Positions 7,272-15,080 of a stretch of 37,164 bases of DNA are shown here, one piece after another. Position numbers and translations under genes: made by a program. Under the pieces are notes generated by a model. It was not told the DNA's origin, ran no database searches, and saw only the letters and a program-made list of their open reading frames with translations. Origin of the DNA: Burkholderiales bacterium (GTDB taxonomy: Bacteria > Pseudomonadota > Gammaproteobacteria > Burkholderiales > Casimicrobiaceae); NCBI GenBank assembly GCA_020851255.1, contig JADZDA010000219.1, positions 1 to 37,164 of the forward strand, given 5' to 3'. Position 1 is the stretch's first letter; the number at the start of each line of letters is the position of its first letter.

Positions 7272-7286
7272 GGTATGATGCATACC
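7272..7286. promoter_or_regulatory. Operator-like palindrome between fdxA and the Rrf2 regulator
   Basis: GGTATGATGCATACC is a 5-bp inverted repeat around GATGC and differs at one base from the core of the palindrome at 2300-2324. On the plus strand it includes TATGAT (7274-7279), a good -10 for the Rrf2 gene. On the minus strand it fills the 17 bases directly after TTAACA (7292-7287), a five-of-six -35 for fdxA, although the matching -10 is poor. Binding would block both promoters. Rrf2 regulators are commonly autoregulated, which supports the assignment. Confidence 0.65.
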
Positions 7287-7346
7287 TGTTAAGGATATCA
7301 GGCCCGCGCCATAGAAGCAATATATCTCCTGCATGTTCAAGTGCCG

Positions 7347-7829
7347 ATGCGACTGACGACGTTCTCCGATTACACGCTGCGGGTCCTCATGTACGTCGCG
7401 ATCGACCGGGACCGGCTCGCGACGATTCCCCGGATCGCCGCGGCCTACGGCGTGTCGCGCAACCATCTGATGAAGGTGGTCCAGCACCTCGCGCAGTCGG
7501 GAGTCGTCGAGACGGTGCGCGGGAAGGGCGGCGGATTGCGTCTCGCCCGCGACCCCGCGGACATTCGCATCGGCGCGATCGTGCGGGACGCCGAAGGGGC
7601 GGCGCCGATCGTCGAATGCCTGTCGGCGGGTGCGAGCGACTGCCCGATCGCGCCGGTGTGCCGGCTCGCGGGGGTGCTCGTCGAGGGCTTCGACGCGCTC
7701 TACGAGCGGCTCGACCGTTACACGCTCGCCGATCTGGTCGGCCACCGACGCGCGCTCGCGAGCGTGCTGGTCGCCGCACCGGCGCCGCGGTCGCGCCGGG
7801 CCTCCGCGGCGCGGGGCACCGACCGCTGA
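7347..7829 (+). CDS. Rrf2-family Fe-S transcriptional regulator, NsrR-like
   Basis: A 160-residue Rrf2 protein that resembles NsrR, the nitric-oxide-sensing repressor. The N-terminal winged helix reads [19 protein letters not shown], with [16 protein letters not shown] as recognition region and [13 protein letters not shown] as wing. Three cysteines, C91, C99 and C105 ([18 protein letters not shown]), match the cluster-binding loop, but C91-C99 are spaced wider than in E. coli NsrR (C91-C96-C102). D8 occupies the position of the aspartate ligand reported for Streptomyces NsrR. GTG at 7341 is an alternative start two codons earlier. Divergent from fdxA, with its likely operator in between. Loss or nitrosylation of the cluster would relieve repression; the NO signal is inferred from similarity, and IscR- or RsrR-like sensing is the alternative. 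Confidence 0.85.
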   Translation: MRLTTFSDYTLRVLMYVAIDRDRLATIPRIAAAYGVSRNHLMKVVQHLAQSGVVETVRGKGGGLRLARDPADIRIGAIVRDAEGAAPIVECLSAGASDCPIAPVCRLAGVLVEGFDALYERLDRYTLADLVGHRRALASVLVAAPAPRSRRASAARGTDR

Positions 7830-7842
7830 CGCGTGGCGGGTG

Positions 7843-7858
7843 GCGCGGCGAACCGCGC
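7843..7858. terminator. GC hairpin between the Rrf2 gene and tRNA-Leu
   Basis: GCGCGG (7843-7848), loop CGAA, CCGCGC (7853-7858), 13 bases after the Rrf2 stop. A second palindrome, GTCGCCGGCGAC at 7859-7870, follows directly. The pair lies where two convergent transcripts (Rrf2 and tRNA-Leu) must end. No T-run on either strand. Confidence 0.4.
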
Positions 7859-7891
7859 GTCGCCGGCGACACGTTCCGGAGGGGGACCGGG

Positions 7892-7977
7892 TGCCCGGGG
7901 CCGGACTCGAACCGGCAAGGCGGTTGCCCGCCGAGGGATTTTAAGTCCCTTGTGTCTACCCGTTTCACCACCCGGGC
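7892..7977 (-). tRNA. tRNA-Leu (anticodon UAA)
   Basis: The reverse complement folds as a class II tRNA of 86 bases. The acceptor strands GCCCGGG and CCCGGGC pair fully, with discriminator A at 7892. The anticodon loop CTTAAAA gives UAA, the arm after it (CGGCGGGCAACCGCC) is the long leucine variable arm, and the T loop reads GGTTCGAGTCC. The 3' CCA is not encoded. It decodes UUA/UUG leucine codons. Confidence 0.95.
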
Positions 7978-7992
7978 GCGCGTCACCGCGCC

Positions 7993-7998
7993 ATTCTA
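7993..7998 (-). promoter_or_regulatory. Candidate -10 box of tRNA-Leu
   Basis: TAGAAT on the minus strand matches five of six -10 bases and lies 16 bases before the mature 5' end. No good -35 is found 16-18 bases upstream. The promoter would overlap the first codons of the divergent cyclase gene if that gene starts at 8011. Confidence 0.35.
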
Positions 7999-8010
7999 GC
8001 TCGCGATCAC

Positions 8011-9282
8011 GTGCGCGCCGCATGGTTCGAGGCGTGCGACCGTGATAGCTTGCAGGCTTCGCCTTCCGACGACGCCCAAGTGGACGAGCGCCTCGCGAAC
8101 GACATCGGCCGATGGGTGATCGGCGCCGCCCTCGGGGGCGACAATGAGGCCGCGGTGCTCGACGGTGTCTGCGAGCGGCTGCGCGCCGCCGGCATCGACC
8201 TGGTGCGGGTCGCGCTCGCCGGCGACCTGCTCGATCCGACCTACGACGGCCAGGGCGTCCGCTGGAATCGCGGACAGCGGGCGTCGCAGCAGCGCTTCCT
8301 GCGCAACAGCGGCGCCGATACCGACGAAGAGTGGCTGCGCAGCCCGTTCTATCCGCTGATCGCCGGCGAGGTCGACCGGATCCGGCGCCGGCTGACCGCA
8401 GGATTCGTCCGCGGCGAGTTTCCGGTGCTCGACGAACTCGCCGACCGTGGCGGGACCGACTACGTCGCGCTGATCGTCCGGGTCGCCGAGACGATGCGGC
8501 TCGGCGACACGAGCGGCGTCGTGTCGTCGTGGACGACCGACGCGCCGCGCGGCTTCCTGGACGACGAACTCGCGCTGCTGGAGGCGATCATGCCGGCGAT
8601 CGCGGCGACCTTCCTCTGGCGGACGAGCCACCACGCCGCGCGCACGCTGATCCAGACCTACCTCGGCACCGACGCCGCGCAGCGCGTGCTCGCCGGCAAC
8701 GTCATGCGCGGCCGCGCCGAGCGCATCCGGGCGGTCGTCTGGTTCTCCGACCTGGTGGGCTTCACGCGGCTCGCGGACACGACCGAACCGGACATCGTGC
8801 TCGCGATGCTGAACGACTACGCCGAGGCCCAGGTCGAATCGATCGAGGCGCACGGCGGCCATGTGCTCAAGTTCATCGGCGACGGCATGCTCGCGATCTT
8901 CCCCGACGGCGAGGACGGCTCGGCCTGCGCGCGGGCTCTCGACGCCGCCGCCGACCAGCGCCGGCGGATCGACCGGCTGAACGCGCGGCGGAGCACGGCT
9001 GGATTGCCGGTGAGCGACACCCACCTCGCGCTGCACATCGGCGAACTGCTCTACGGCAACGTCGGCAGTCCGCGCCGCCTGGATTTCACCGTCCTGGGCC
9101 CCGCGGTGAACGAGGCGGCGCGCATCGAGGCGCTGTGCGGATCGCTCGACCGTCCGGTGATCGTGTCGAGCGCGTTCGCGCAGGCGGCCGGCGAAGCCAG
9201 CGCGCGGCTCGTGAGCCTCGGCCGCTACCTGCTGAAGGGCGTGGCCAGGCCGCAGGAGCTCTACACGCTGGACCCCGGCTGA
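8011..9282 (+). CDS. Class III adenylate/guanylate cyclase
   Basis: A protein of up to 423 residues making a cyclic nucleotide, probably cAMP. The catalytic domain (about 240-410) has both metal aspartates, in WFSDLVGFTRLAD and FIGDGMLAIFP, and the transition-state segment GPAVNEAARIEAL. The lysine in VLKFIGDG and the threonine in FTVLGPAVN fit adenylate rather than guanylate specificity. The N-terminal 200 residues (IGRWVIGAALGGDNEAAVLDGVCERLRAAGIDLVRV...) are GAF-like sensory sequence; no membrane helix is seen, so it is a soluble cytoplasmic enzyme. The start is unclear: GTG 8011 has no ribosome site and overlaps the tRNA-Leu promoter; TTG 8050 or GTG 8080 (MDERLANDIGRWVIG) are as likely. 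Its end overlaps the convergent glycosyltransferase by 22 bases. No Crp-type effector is present in the window. Confidence 0.88.
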   Translation: MRAAWFEACDRDSLQASPSDDAQVDERLANDIGRWVIGAALGGDNEAAVLDGVCERLRAAGIDLVRVALAGDLLDPTYDGQGVRWNRGQRASQQRFLRNSGADTDEEWLRSPFYPLIAGEVDRIRRRLTAGFVRGEFPVLDELADRGGTDYVALIVRVAETMRLGDTSGVVSSWTTDAPRGFLDDELALLEAIMPAIAATFLWRTSHHAARTLIQTYLGTDAAQRVLAGNVMRGRAERIRAVVWFSDLVGFTRLADTTEPDIVLAMLNDYAEAQVESIEAHGGHVLKFIGDGMLAIFPDGEDGSACARALDAAADQRRRIDRLNARRSTAGLPVSDTHLALHIGELLYGNVGSPRRLDFTVLGPAVNEAARIEALCGSLDRPVIVSSAFAQAAGEASARLVSLGRYLLKGVARPQELYTLDPG

Positions 9283-11147
9283 CCGGGTTCCCGGGAAACC
9301 GGCATCCGGTGCGCCAGGGCGGGGAAGTCGCGCGCGAGTTCGCGCCACATCCGCACGAGCGACGCCGCGCAGTCCGCCGCCCGGATCGTTCCCAGATTGC
9401 GCGCGTGCTCGTGGCGGATCGCGAGCGGCTCGTGGATCGCGGCGTAGCGGCCGCCGCCCAGCGCGATGCGCAGCCAGGCGTCGTAGTCGTCGACACCGAC
9501 CAGATCGTGGCGGGCGAAGGCGCCGGCGCGGACCAGCGAGTCGCGTCGCGCGACCGCGGTCAGGGCCGGCACGCAGTCCGTGCCCAGCAACGCGTCGACG
9601 ATGTCGCCTTCGGGCAGCCAGCGTCGCCTTGGCACCGGCGTGGATCGCTCGGGCGGGCGCGCCGGATCCGCGGGATCGGCGTCCAGCACGACGGTCGCGT
9701 CCGAGTAGACGACGGCGATGTCGTCGGTGTCGAATCGGGCGAGCTGCGCGGCGAGCTTGTCGGGCAGCCACTCGTCGTCCTGGTCGATCAGCGCGACGTA
9801 GCGGCCGCGCGCGGCGGCCAGCGCGGTTGCGCGCGGCACGACCGGACTCCCGGAGCAGGTGTGGCGGGCGATCACGCGCACGCGCGCGTCCTCGCTGGCC
9901 AGGCGGCGAACCAGTGCGAGCGACCCGTCGGACGACGCGTCGTCGACGATCAGCACCTCGAGGTCGGCGCAGGTCTGCCGGAGCACCGAACGGACGGCGC
10001 GTTCGAGCGTCGATTCGCCGTCGTGGACCGGAATCAGCACGCTGACCAGCGGGACCGCACCCGCGACGTCGGCGGGGCCGGCGGCGGTCGCCGGCACCGG
10101 GTCCCGCATCAGGGCGAAGTTGGCCGCGAGACGTGCACTGTGCGTGGTCGCGTACGCGGTGGCGGAGGCGCGGGCGCCGAAATCCCGCCGGGACCGGTCC
10201 GCCAGGTCGCGCCGTCCGACGTACCAGGCGGCGATGTAAGACTCGTCCAGCAGGCGCGCCAGGCGCTCGTCGTCGGGCTCGAGCGCACCGCTCGCGACCG
10301 AGTCGAGGGCGCGACGGCAGATCGCGTGCGCGTCGTGCCAGAGGCCGTACGATCGGCAGTGCGCGGCGTTGGCGATCACCGTGTCGAGATCGCGGCGGAT
10401 CGCATCGCGGTTCACGAGGATCGACGGGTAGTCGCCGTAGTGGAATTCGAACAGCTCCGGATGCAGGCCCGAGACCACCGACAGCAGGATCTGCTCGCTC
10501 GGCCGCGCGCCGCGCGCGAGCGCCGAGGCGAGCGCGTGCCGGAACCGGGCGAGGAGTTCGCGCAGCGCGTCGTGCCGGCCGCCGATCCAGCCGCCGGCGA
10601 TGCGGCCGTGCTCGGCGGCCTCGAACGCGGCGCGGTCGGCGAGCTCCGCCGGTGCGACCGCGCGCATCTGCAGCACCGACACGAGGCGCGACGGCGGCGG
10701 GAAACGCTCCGGCATGTCGGCCACATGGGCGATGCCGAAGTCGATCCAGCCGGCGTGGTCGTTGCCGTACGGATCGTCGTCGATCACCTCCTCCAGCAGG
10801 TCGAGCTTCGACCAGCCGAGGATCTGGCAGCGCGGGGTGTCCTTGCGCGGGTCGGCGTCGACCGGGCCGCGAAATCCCTCGATCGTCGGCCACAGCGTGT
10901 GCAGCCGCAGCGACTCGAACGGGCGGGCGACGACGCGCGTGATGTCGTCGTGCCCGTGCTTCGCCCGCATCGCCGCGATCGGTCCGGCGAGCTCCGGATC
11001 CGTGTACACGACCATCGGCACCGGGTAGCGCATCAGCGCCTCGCCCAGACGCAGGTAGGACTCGGTGTCGCGGCGGCCGATGCGCTCGCGGCGCTCGAGG
11101 TCGTAGAGCGCGGTGACGAGTGTCTGTCCGGGCGGCGGGGCGTTCAC
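9261..11147 (-). CDS. Bifunctional glycosyltransferase: HtrL/YibB domain fused to GT2 domain
   Basis: A 628-residue fusion. Residues 7-150 match the HtrL/YibB (WlaTC) family: TLVTALYDLERRERIGRRDTESYLRLGEALMRY, VPMVVYTDP, then GWSKLDLLEEVID and AGWIDFGIAHV. A middle helical part runs to about 365. Residues 366-590 are a GT-A family 2 transferase: VSVLIPVHDGESTLERAVRSVL, IVDDASSDGS (402-408) and ALIDQDDEWLPDKL, with metal-binding DQDD at 455-458. It probably adds sugars to lipopolysaccharide or another surface glycan at the cytoplasmic face; no signal peptide or membrane helix is seen. The start is GTG at 11147, whose GTGA overlaps the stop of the LysR gene, so translation is probably coupled. 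No other glycan genes are nearby. Confidence 0.82.
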   Translation of the reverse strand: MNAPPPGQTLVTALYDLERRERIGRRDTESYLRLGEALMRYPVPMVVYTDPELAGPIAAMRAKHGHDDITRVVARPFESLRLHTLWPTIEGFRGPVDADPRKDTPRCQILGWSKLDLLEEVIDDDPYGNDHAGWIDFGIAHVADMPERFPPPSRLVSVLQMRAVAPAELADRAAFEAAEHGRIAGGWIGGRHDALRELLARFRHALASALARGARPSEQILLSVVSGLHPELFEFHYGDYPSILVNRDAIRRDLDTVIANAAHCRSYGLWHDAHAICRRALDSVASGALEPDDERLARLLDESYIAAWYVGRRDLADRSRRDFGARASATAYATTHSARLAANFALMRDPVPATAAGPADVAGAVPLVSVLIPVHDGESTLERAVRSVLRQTCADLEVLIVDDASSDGSLALVRRLASEDARVRVIARHTCSGSPVVPRATALAAARGRYVALIDQDDEWLPDKLAAQLARFDTDDIAVVYSDATVVLDADPADPARPPERSTPVPRRRWLPEGDIVDALLGTDCVPALTAVARRDSLVRAGAFARHDLVGVDDYDAWLRIALGGGRYAAIHEPLAIRHEHARNLGTIRAADCAASLVRMWRELARDFPALAHRMPVSREPGQPGSSV

Positions 11148-12052
11148 CGGCGTTCGGCGAACCGTTCCGCGATCACCTCGCGTAGCCACCGGTGCCCGGG
11201 ATCGCCATGGGCACGCGCGTGCCAGCACTGGCGCACGACGAACGGGGGGATCGAGAACGGCGGCTCGACCAGGCGCACGGTGCGCTCGACCAGTCCCTGC
11301 TGGGCGATCCGGGTCGGCACGATGCCGACCAGGTCGGATTGCGCGACGATGGACGGAACGGCGAGGAAGTGCTGGACCTCGAGCGTGATGCGCTGCCGCC
11401 CACCGTGCTCGAGCAGCACCCGTTCGACGGCCTCGTGCCCGGTGCCCGAGGGCGCGGCGAGCACATGACCGGCGCGCTCGAACTCGCGCACGCTCATCCG
11501 CGCCCCGAACGCCGGGTGGTCGGCCCGCACGATGCACACGTAGCGCTCGTGGAACAGCCGCTGCTGGTAGATGTCGGATCCGAGCCTGGACAGGTTTCCG
11601 ATCGCGAGGTCGACCGAACCGTCGGCGAGGGCGTCGGCGGGCCGGTCGCGGCTCGCCGGCAGCCCGAGGAAACGGATGCCGGGGGCGCTCGTCGCGAGGC
11701 TCTCGACCAGGCGCGGCAGGAAGAACGCCTCGCCCAGATCGGTGACGTTCAACGCGAACCGGCGCTCGGCGGTCGCCGGGTCGAACGCCGTGTCCTGTTC
11801 GAGCGCGGCGCGGATCGATTCCAGCGCCTTGCCGACCGCGGGGGCGATGCGTTCGGCGTAGGCGGTGGGTGCCATTCCCCGGGGCGTGCGCACGAACAGT
11901 CGGTCGTTGGTCGCGGCGCGCAGGCGTGCGAGCGCGTTGCTGACCGCGGGTTGCGAAAGTCCCAGCGCCTCGGCCGCGTGCGTGATCGACCGGTCGCGTC
12001 TCACGCGGTCGAAGACGGTCAGCAGGTTGAGATCGAGATCCGCGATATTCAT
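11144..12052 (-). CDS. LysR-family regulator, likely controls the aryl-acid cluster
   Basis: A 302-residue LysR protein. The N-terminal winged helix is complete (LNLLTVFDRVRRDRSITHAAEALGLSQPAVSNALARLR), followed by the effector domain (about 90-300). The sequence has the NodD/LinR-like features RLFVRTPRGMAPT and PFVVRQCWHAR. LysR proteins of this type answer to aromatic or flavonoid ligands. It is divergent from the aryl-acid ligase gene with 120 AT-rich bases between, so it most likely activates that unit and represses itself. The stop overlaps the start of the glycosyltransferase (GTGA), an unexpected operon partner. Confidence 0.9.
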   Translation of the reverse strand: MNIADLDLNLLTVFDRVRRDRSITHAAEALGLSQPAVSNALARLRAATNDRLFVRTPRGMAPTAYAERIAPAVGKALESIRAALEQDTAFDPATAERRFALNVTDLGEAFFLPRLVESLATSAPGIRFLGLPASRDRPADALADGSVDLAIGNLSRLGSDIYQQRLFHERYVCIVRADHPAFGARMSVREFERAGHVLAAPSGTGHEAVERVLLEHGGRQRITLEVQHFLAVPSIVAQSDLVGIVPTRIAQQGLVERTVRLVEPPFSIPPFVVRQCWHARAHGDPGHRWLREVIAERFAERR

Positions 12053-12083
12053 GACATGAATTGAAAGTATATTATAGAATTGA
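12047..12083. promoter_or_regulatory. LysR-type box and AT-rich divergent promoter
   Basis: ATTCATGACATGAAT (12047-12061) is a perfect 7-bp inverted repeat around one base and holds a T-N11-A core. It spans the ATG of the LysR gene (12052-12050). Directly beside it is an AT-rich stretch with a perfect TATAAT on the minus strand (complement of 12070-12075) and TATTAT on the plus strand. GAATTGA occurs twice, at 12058-12064 and 12077-12083, 19 bases apart. In such GC-rich DNA this marks the control region for LysR and the ligase operon. Confidence 0.55.
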
Positions 12084-12172
12084 TTGCGAAAATGCATCGC
12101 CGGCGTGATCCTCGCGCGACGCGGTTTCGGAGCGCGCGGTGACGACCGCGGACCCCGCGGAGGAGGGCGACG

Positions 12173-13837
12173 ATGCTGGACGGGTGCACGCCGTGGCCGG
12201 AATCCGACGCGCGGCGTTTTCGCGCGACCGGCCTGTGGGAGGGCCTCACGATCACGCAACGGCTCGCCCGGACGATCGGCGAGCGCCCGGACCAGGTCGC
12301 GCTGGTCCACGGTGCCGAGCGCCTGAGCTATCGGGAGCTCGGCGAGGCGATCGACCGGCTGGCCTGCGGCTTCTTCGAAGCAGGCATCGAGCCGCGTGAC
12401 CGGGTCGTCCTGCAGCTGCCGAACACGATTTCGTTCGTCCTGACCTACTTCGCGCTGGTGCGGATCGGCGCGATCCCGGTGACCGCGCTGCGCGCGCACC
12501 GACACACCGAGGTCGCCCATTTCCTGCGCTCGTCGGGCGCGGTCGCCTACGTGATCCCCGACCGGATCCGGGACTTCGACTATCGCGCGATGGCGCTCGA
12601 ATTGATCGCCAGGGCGCCGGCGCTGCGTTCGGTCTTCGTCGACGGCGTACCCGCGCCAGGGCAGCGTGCGTTGCGGCCGCTGGTCGACGCGCCGATCGGA
12701 CCCGGAGAAGCCGTTGCGCGCCTGGCATCGATTCCGGTGGACGCCGGCGAGGTCGCGACGATGCTCCTGTCCGGGGGGACGACGTCGCTGTCCAAACTGA
12801 TTCCGCGCACGCACGACGACTACGTCCTCAACGCGAGACTCTGCGGCGCGGTCGCCGGTTTCGACCGGTCGACCGTGCATCTGGCGATCCTGCCGCTCGG
12901 CCACAACTACAACCTGGCCTCCCCGGGATTGATGGGCGCGCTCTACGCCGGCGGCACGGTCGTGCTCGCGCAGTCCGGCGATGCCGCGCACGTCTTCGAT
13001 CTGGTCGAGCGCGAACGAGTGACGTCGGTCGCGGCGGTCGTTCCGCTGATCTCCGCCTGGCTCGCGTCGGACGAACCGGGTCGCCACGACCTCTCGTCGC
13101 TGCGGGTCGTGCAGAACGGCGGCGCGCGGCTCGCACCCGAGTTGCGCGAGCGGCTGCGCGAGCGGCTGGGCGCGATTCCGCAGGAGATCTACGGGACCGC
13201 CGAGGGGCTGATCAACATGACCCGGCTCGACGACCCGGACGAACTGCTGCTCGGGAGTTCGGGCGCCCCGGTGTCCGACGACGACGAGATCCGGGTCGTC
13301 GACGACGCCGGCCGCGACGTCGAGGACGGCGAATCGGGAGAGCTCCTGACGCGCGGACCCTACACGATCCGGGGCTACTACCGGGCCGAAGAGAAGAACC
13401 GGGAGGCGTTCACCGCCGACGGCTGGTACCGGATGGGCGACATCGTGCGCAAGCGCGGCCGTCATGTCTGGACCGAGGGCCGGCGCAAGGACCTGATCAA
13501 TCGCGGCGGCGAGAAGATCAGCTGCGAGGAGGTCGAGAACCTGATCTACGGTCACCCGAAAGTGCGCGTGGTGACGCTGGTGGGCATGCCCGATCCGGTG
13601 ATGGGCGAGCGGGCGTGCGCGTTCGTCGTGCTCCACCCGGGCGAGACGCTGGGATTCGACGAGCTGATCGCGTTCCTGCGCGCGCAGAACATCGCGTCGT
13701 TCAAGCTGCCCGAGCGACTCGAGCTCGTCTCCGAGCTGCCGACCTCGCCGGTCGGGAAGATCCTCAAGCGCGAACTGCGGGACCGGATCGCCGCCAAGCT
13801 CGAAGCCGAAGTCGCGCCGGGCCGGAGCGGCGGGTGA
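12173..13837 (+). CDS. EntE/DhbE-like aryl-acid AMP ligase (aryl-CoA or aryl-AMP synthetase)
   Basis: A 554-residue ANL-superfamily enzyme that adenylates a carboxylic acid with ATP. It follows EntE/DhbE closely from the start (DGCTPWPE) to the end. The ATP loop is LLSGGTTSLSKLIPRTHDDY (residues 199-217), with Ser where EntE has Gly. H244-N245 (LGHNYNLASPG) is the pair that contacts the 2-hydroxyl side of the ring in DhbE. Further motifs are YGTAEG (340-345), D423 (MGDIV), GRRKDLINRGGEKIS and catalytic K529 (PVGKILKREL). This favours an ortho-substituted benzoate such as salicylate, 2,3-dihydroxybenzoate or 2-aminobenzoate. No aryl-carrier or NRPS gene is present, so a catabolic CoA or AMP ester is more likely than siderophore synthesis. 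GGAGGAGGG precedes the ATG. Stop and next start overlap by 4 bases. Confidence 0.87.
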   Translation: MLDGCTPWPESDARRFRATGLWEGLTITQRLARTIGERPDQVALVHGAERLSYRELGEAIDRLACGFFEAGIEPRDRVVLQLPNTISFVLTYFALVRIGAIPVTALRAHRHTEVAHFLRSSGAVAYVIPDRIRDFDYRAMALELIARAPALRSVFVDGVPAPGQRALRPLVDAPIGPGEAVARLASIPVDAGEVATMLLSGGTTSLSKLIPRTHDDYVLNARLCGAVAGFDRSTVHLAILPLGHNYNLASPGLMGALYAGGTVVLAQSGDAAHVFDLVERERVTSVAAVVPLISAWLASDEPGRHDLSSLRVVQNGGARLAPELRERLRERLGAIPQEIYGTAEGLINMTRLDDPDELLLGSSGAPVSDDDEIRVVDDAGRDVEDGESGELLTRGPYTIRGYYRAEEKNREAFTADGWYRMGDIVRKRGRHVWTEGRRKDLINRGGEKISCEEVENLIYGHPKVRVVTLVGMPDPVMGERACAFVVLHPGETLGFDELIAFLRAQNIASFKLPERLELVSELPTSPVGKILKRELRDRIAAKLEAEVAPGRSGG

Positions 13838-14982
13838 GGGTCGGTATCGCCGGCGGCGGGCCCGCCGGTCTGACGTTCGCCTGGCGCGCCCGGCGACTCG
13901 ATCCGACGATCGATGTCCGGATCGTCGAGCGCGATCGCGCGGATGCGACCTACGGCTGGGGCGTCGTCTTCTCGGACACCGCGCTCTCGTTCGTCCGCGA
14001 CGTCGCGCCCGAGCTCCACGCCGCGATCACGGCGGGGCAGATCCGCCACGAGTCGATGCGCATCGTCCATCGCGGCACCGAGGTGATGCTGCCCAACAAC
14101 GCGTTCCTGCGGATGGCGCGCATCGACCTGTTGCGCGTCCTGCGCCGCGAGTGCGAGCGGCTGGGCGTGGCCATCGAATACGGGCGGCGCGTCGAGGCGC
14201 TCGACGAATTCGGCGACTGCGATCTCGTCGTCGTCGCCGACGGCGCGAACAGCGCGATCCGGACGCGGCTCGCCGCCCACTTCGACCCGACGCTGGACGT
14301 ACGCCCGAACTGGCTCGCCTGGTACGGCACGACGCAGGCGTTCGATCCGCTCTCGCTCGTCTTCCGACCCTGCGCGGACGGCCTGCTGATCGCCCACGCC
14401 TACCGCTACAGCCCGACGCACAGCACGTTCCTGGTCGAGTGCGACCCGTCGACCTACGCCGCCGCCGGCTTCGACCGGATGGACGCCGATGCGTCGCTGC
14501 GTTACTGCGAACGGGTGTTCGCCGAGGATCTCGCCGGGCACCCGCTGCTGTCCAACCGGTCGGATTGGTTCCGTTACACGATCGTCTCCAACCGTCGCTG
14601 GTCGTGGGGACGCGTCGTGCTGCTGGGCAACGCGCTGCGCACCGGCCATCCGTCGGTCGGCTCGGGGACCCGGCTCGCGATGCAGGACGCGATCGCGCTC
14701 CATCAGGCGGTCGCCGAATCCCCGGGCGACATGCCGCGCGCGCTGGCGGCGTTCGAACGCCGCCGCCGCCCCGGGTCCGACACCCTGCAGGCGGCGGCGG
14801 TGCGCAGTACGCGATGGTACGAGACCGTGCGCGAGCGGCTCGACCTCGATCCGGTGTCGTTCGCGGTCGACTACCTGACCCGGACCGGCCACGTGACGCA
14901 CGAGGACATTCGCGCGCGCGATCCGGCGCTCGCCGCGGCGTTCGATGCCCTCCACCCACCGGCCGGCGAACCGCGACCTTGA
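13834..14982 (+). CDS. FAD-dependent aryl-CoA monooxygenase-like protein (stand-alone half)
   Basis: A 382-residue group A flavin monooxygenase. The N-terminal FAD fold is RVGIAGGGPAGLTFAWRAR; the segment ATYGWGVVFSDTALSFVRDV and the RPNWLAWYGTTQAFDPLSLVFRP region resemble salicylyl-CoA 5-hydroxylase and the N-terminal half of 2-aminobenzoyl-CoA monooxygenase/reductase. In the latter the half is fused to an old-yellow-enzyme domain; here it stands alone and an OYE-type protein is encoded by the next gene. The second FAD motif is VVLLGNALRTGHPSVGSGTRLAMQDAIAL: the usual GD is GN, with N266 replacing the ribityl-contacting aspartate. The start is GTG in a GTGA overlap with the ligase stop. Predicted role: hydroxylation or epoxidation of the activated aryl acid with NAD(P)H and O2. 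Confidence 0.82.
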   Translation: MRVGIAGGGPAGLTFAWRARRLDPTIDVRIVERDRADATYGWGVVFSDTALSFVRDVAPELHAAITAGQIRHESMRIVHRGTEVMLPNNAFLRMARIDLLRVLRRECERLGVAIEYGRRVEALDEFGDCDLVVVADGANSAIRTRLAAHFDPTLDVRPNWLAWYGTTQAFDPLSLVFRPCADGLLIAHAYRYSPTHSTFLVECDPSTYAAAGFDRMDADASLRYCERVFAEDLAGHPLLSNRSDWFRYTIVSNRRWSWGRVVLLGNALRTGHPSVGSGTRLAMQDAIALHQAVAESPGDMPRALAAFERRRRPGSDTLQAAAVRSTRWYETVRERLDLDPVSFAVDYLTRTGHVTHEDIRARDPALAAAFDALHPPAGEPRP

Positions 14983-15080
14983 TCGCGATCATGGGACCGA
15001 GACGGCGGTCGTGGTGAGCTTGCGGGTCCGCGCGACCGCGCGGCGCGACAGACGATGGACGGACAAAGGGCGGAGGAGGA

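Noticed and set aside
8331-11468. Plus-strand open frame of 1045 codons
   Set aside because: It crosses the cyclase and is antisense to the glycosyltransferase. No recognisable domain; composition typical of shadow frames in GC-rich DNA.
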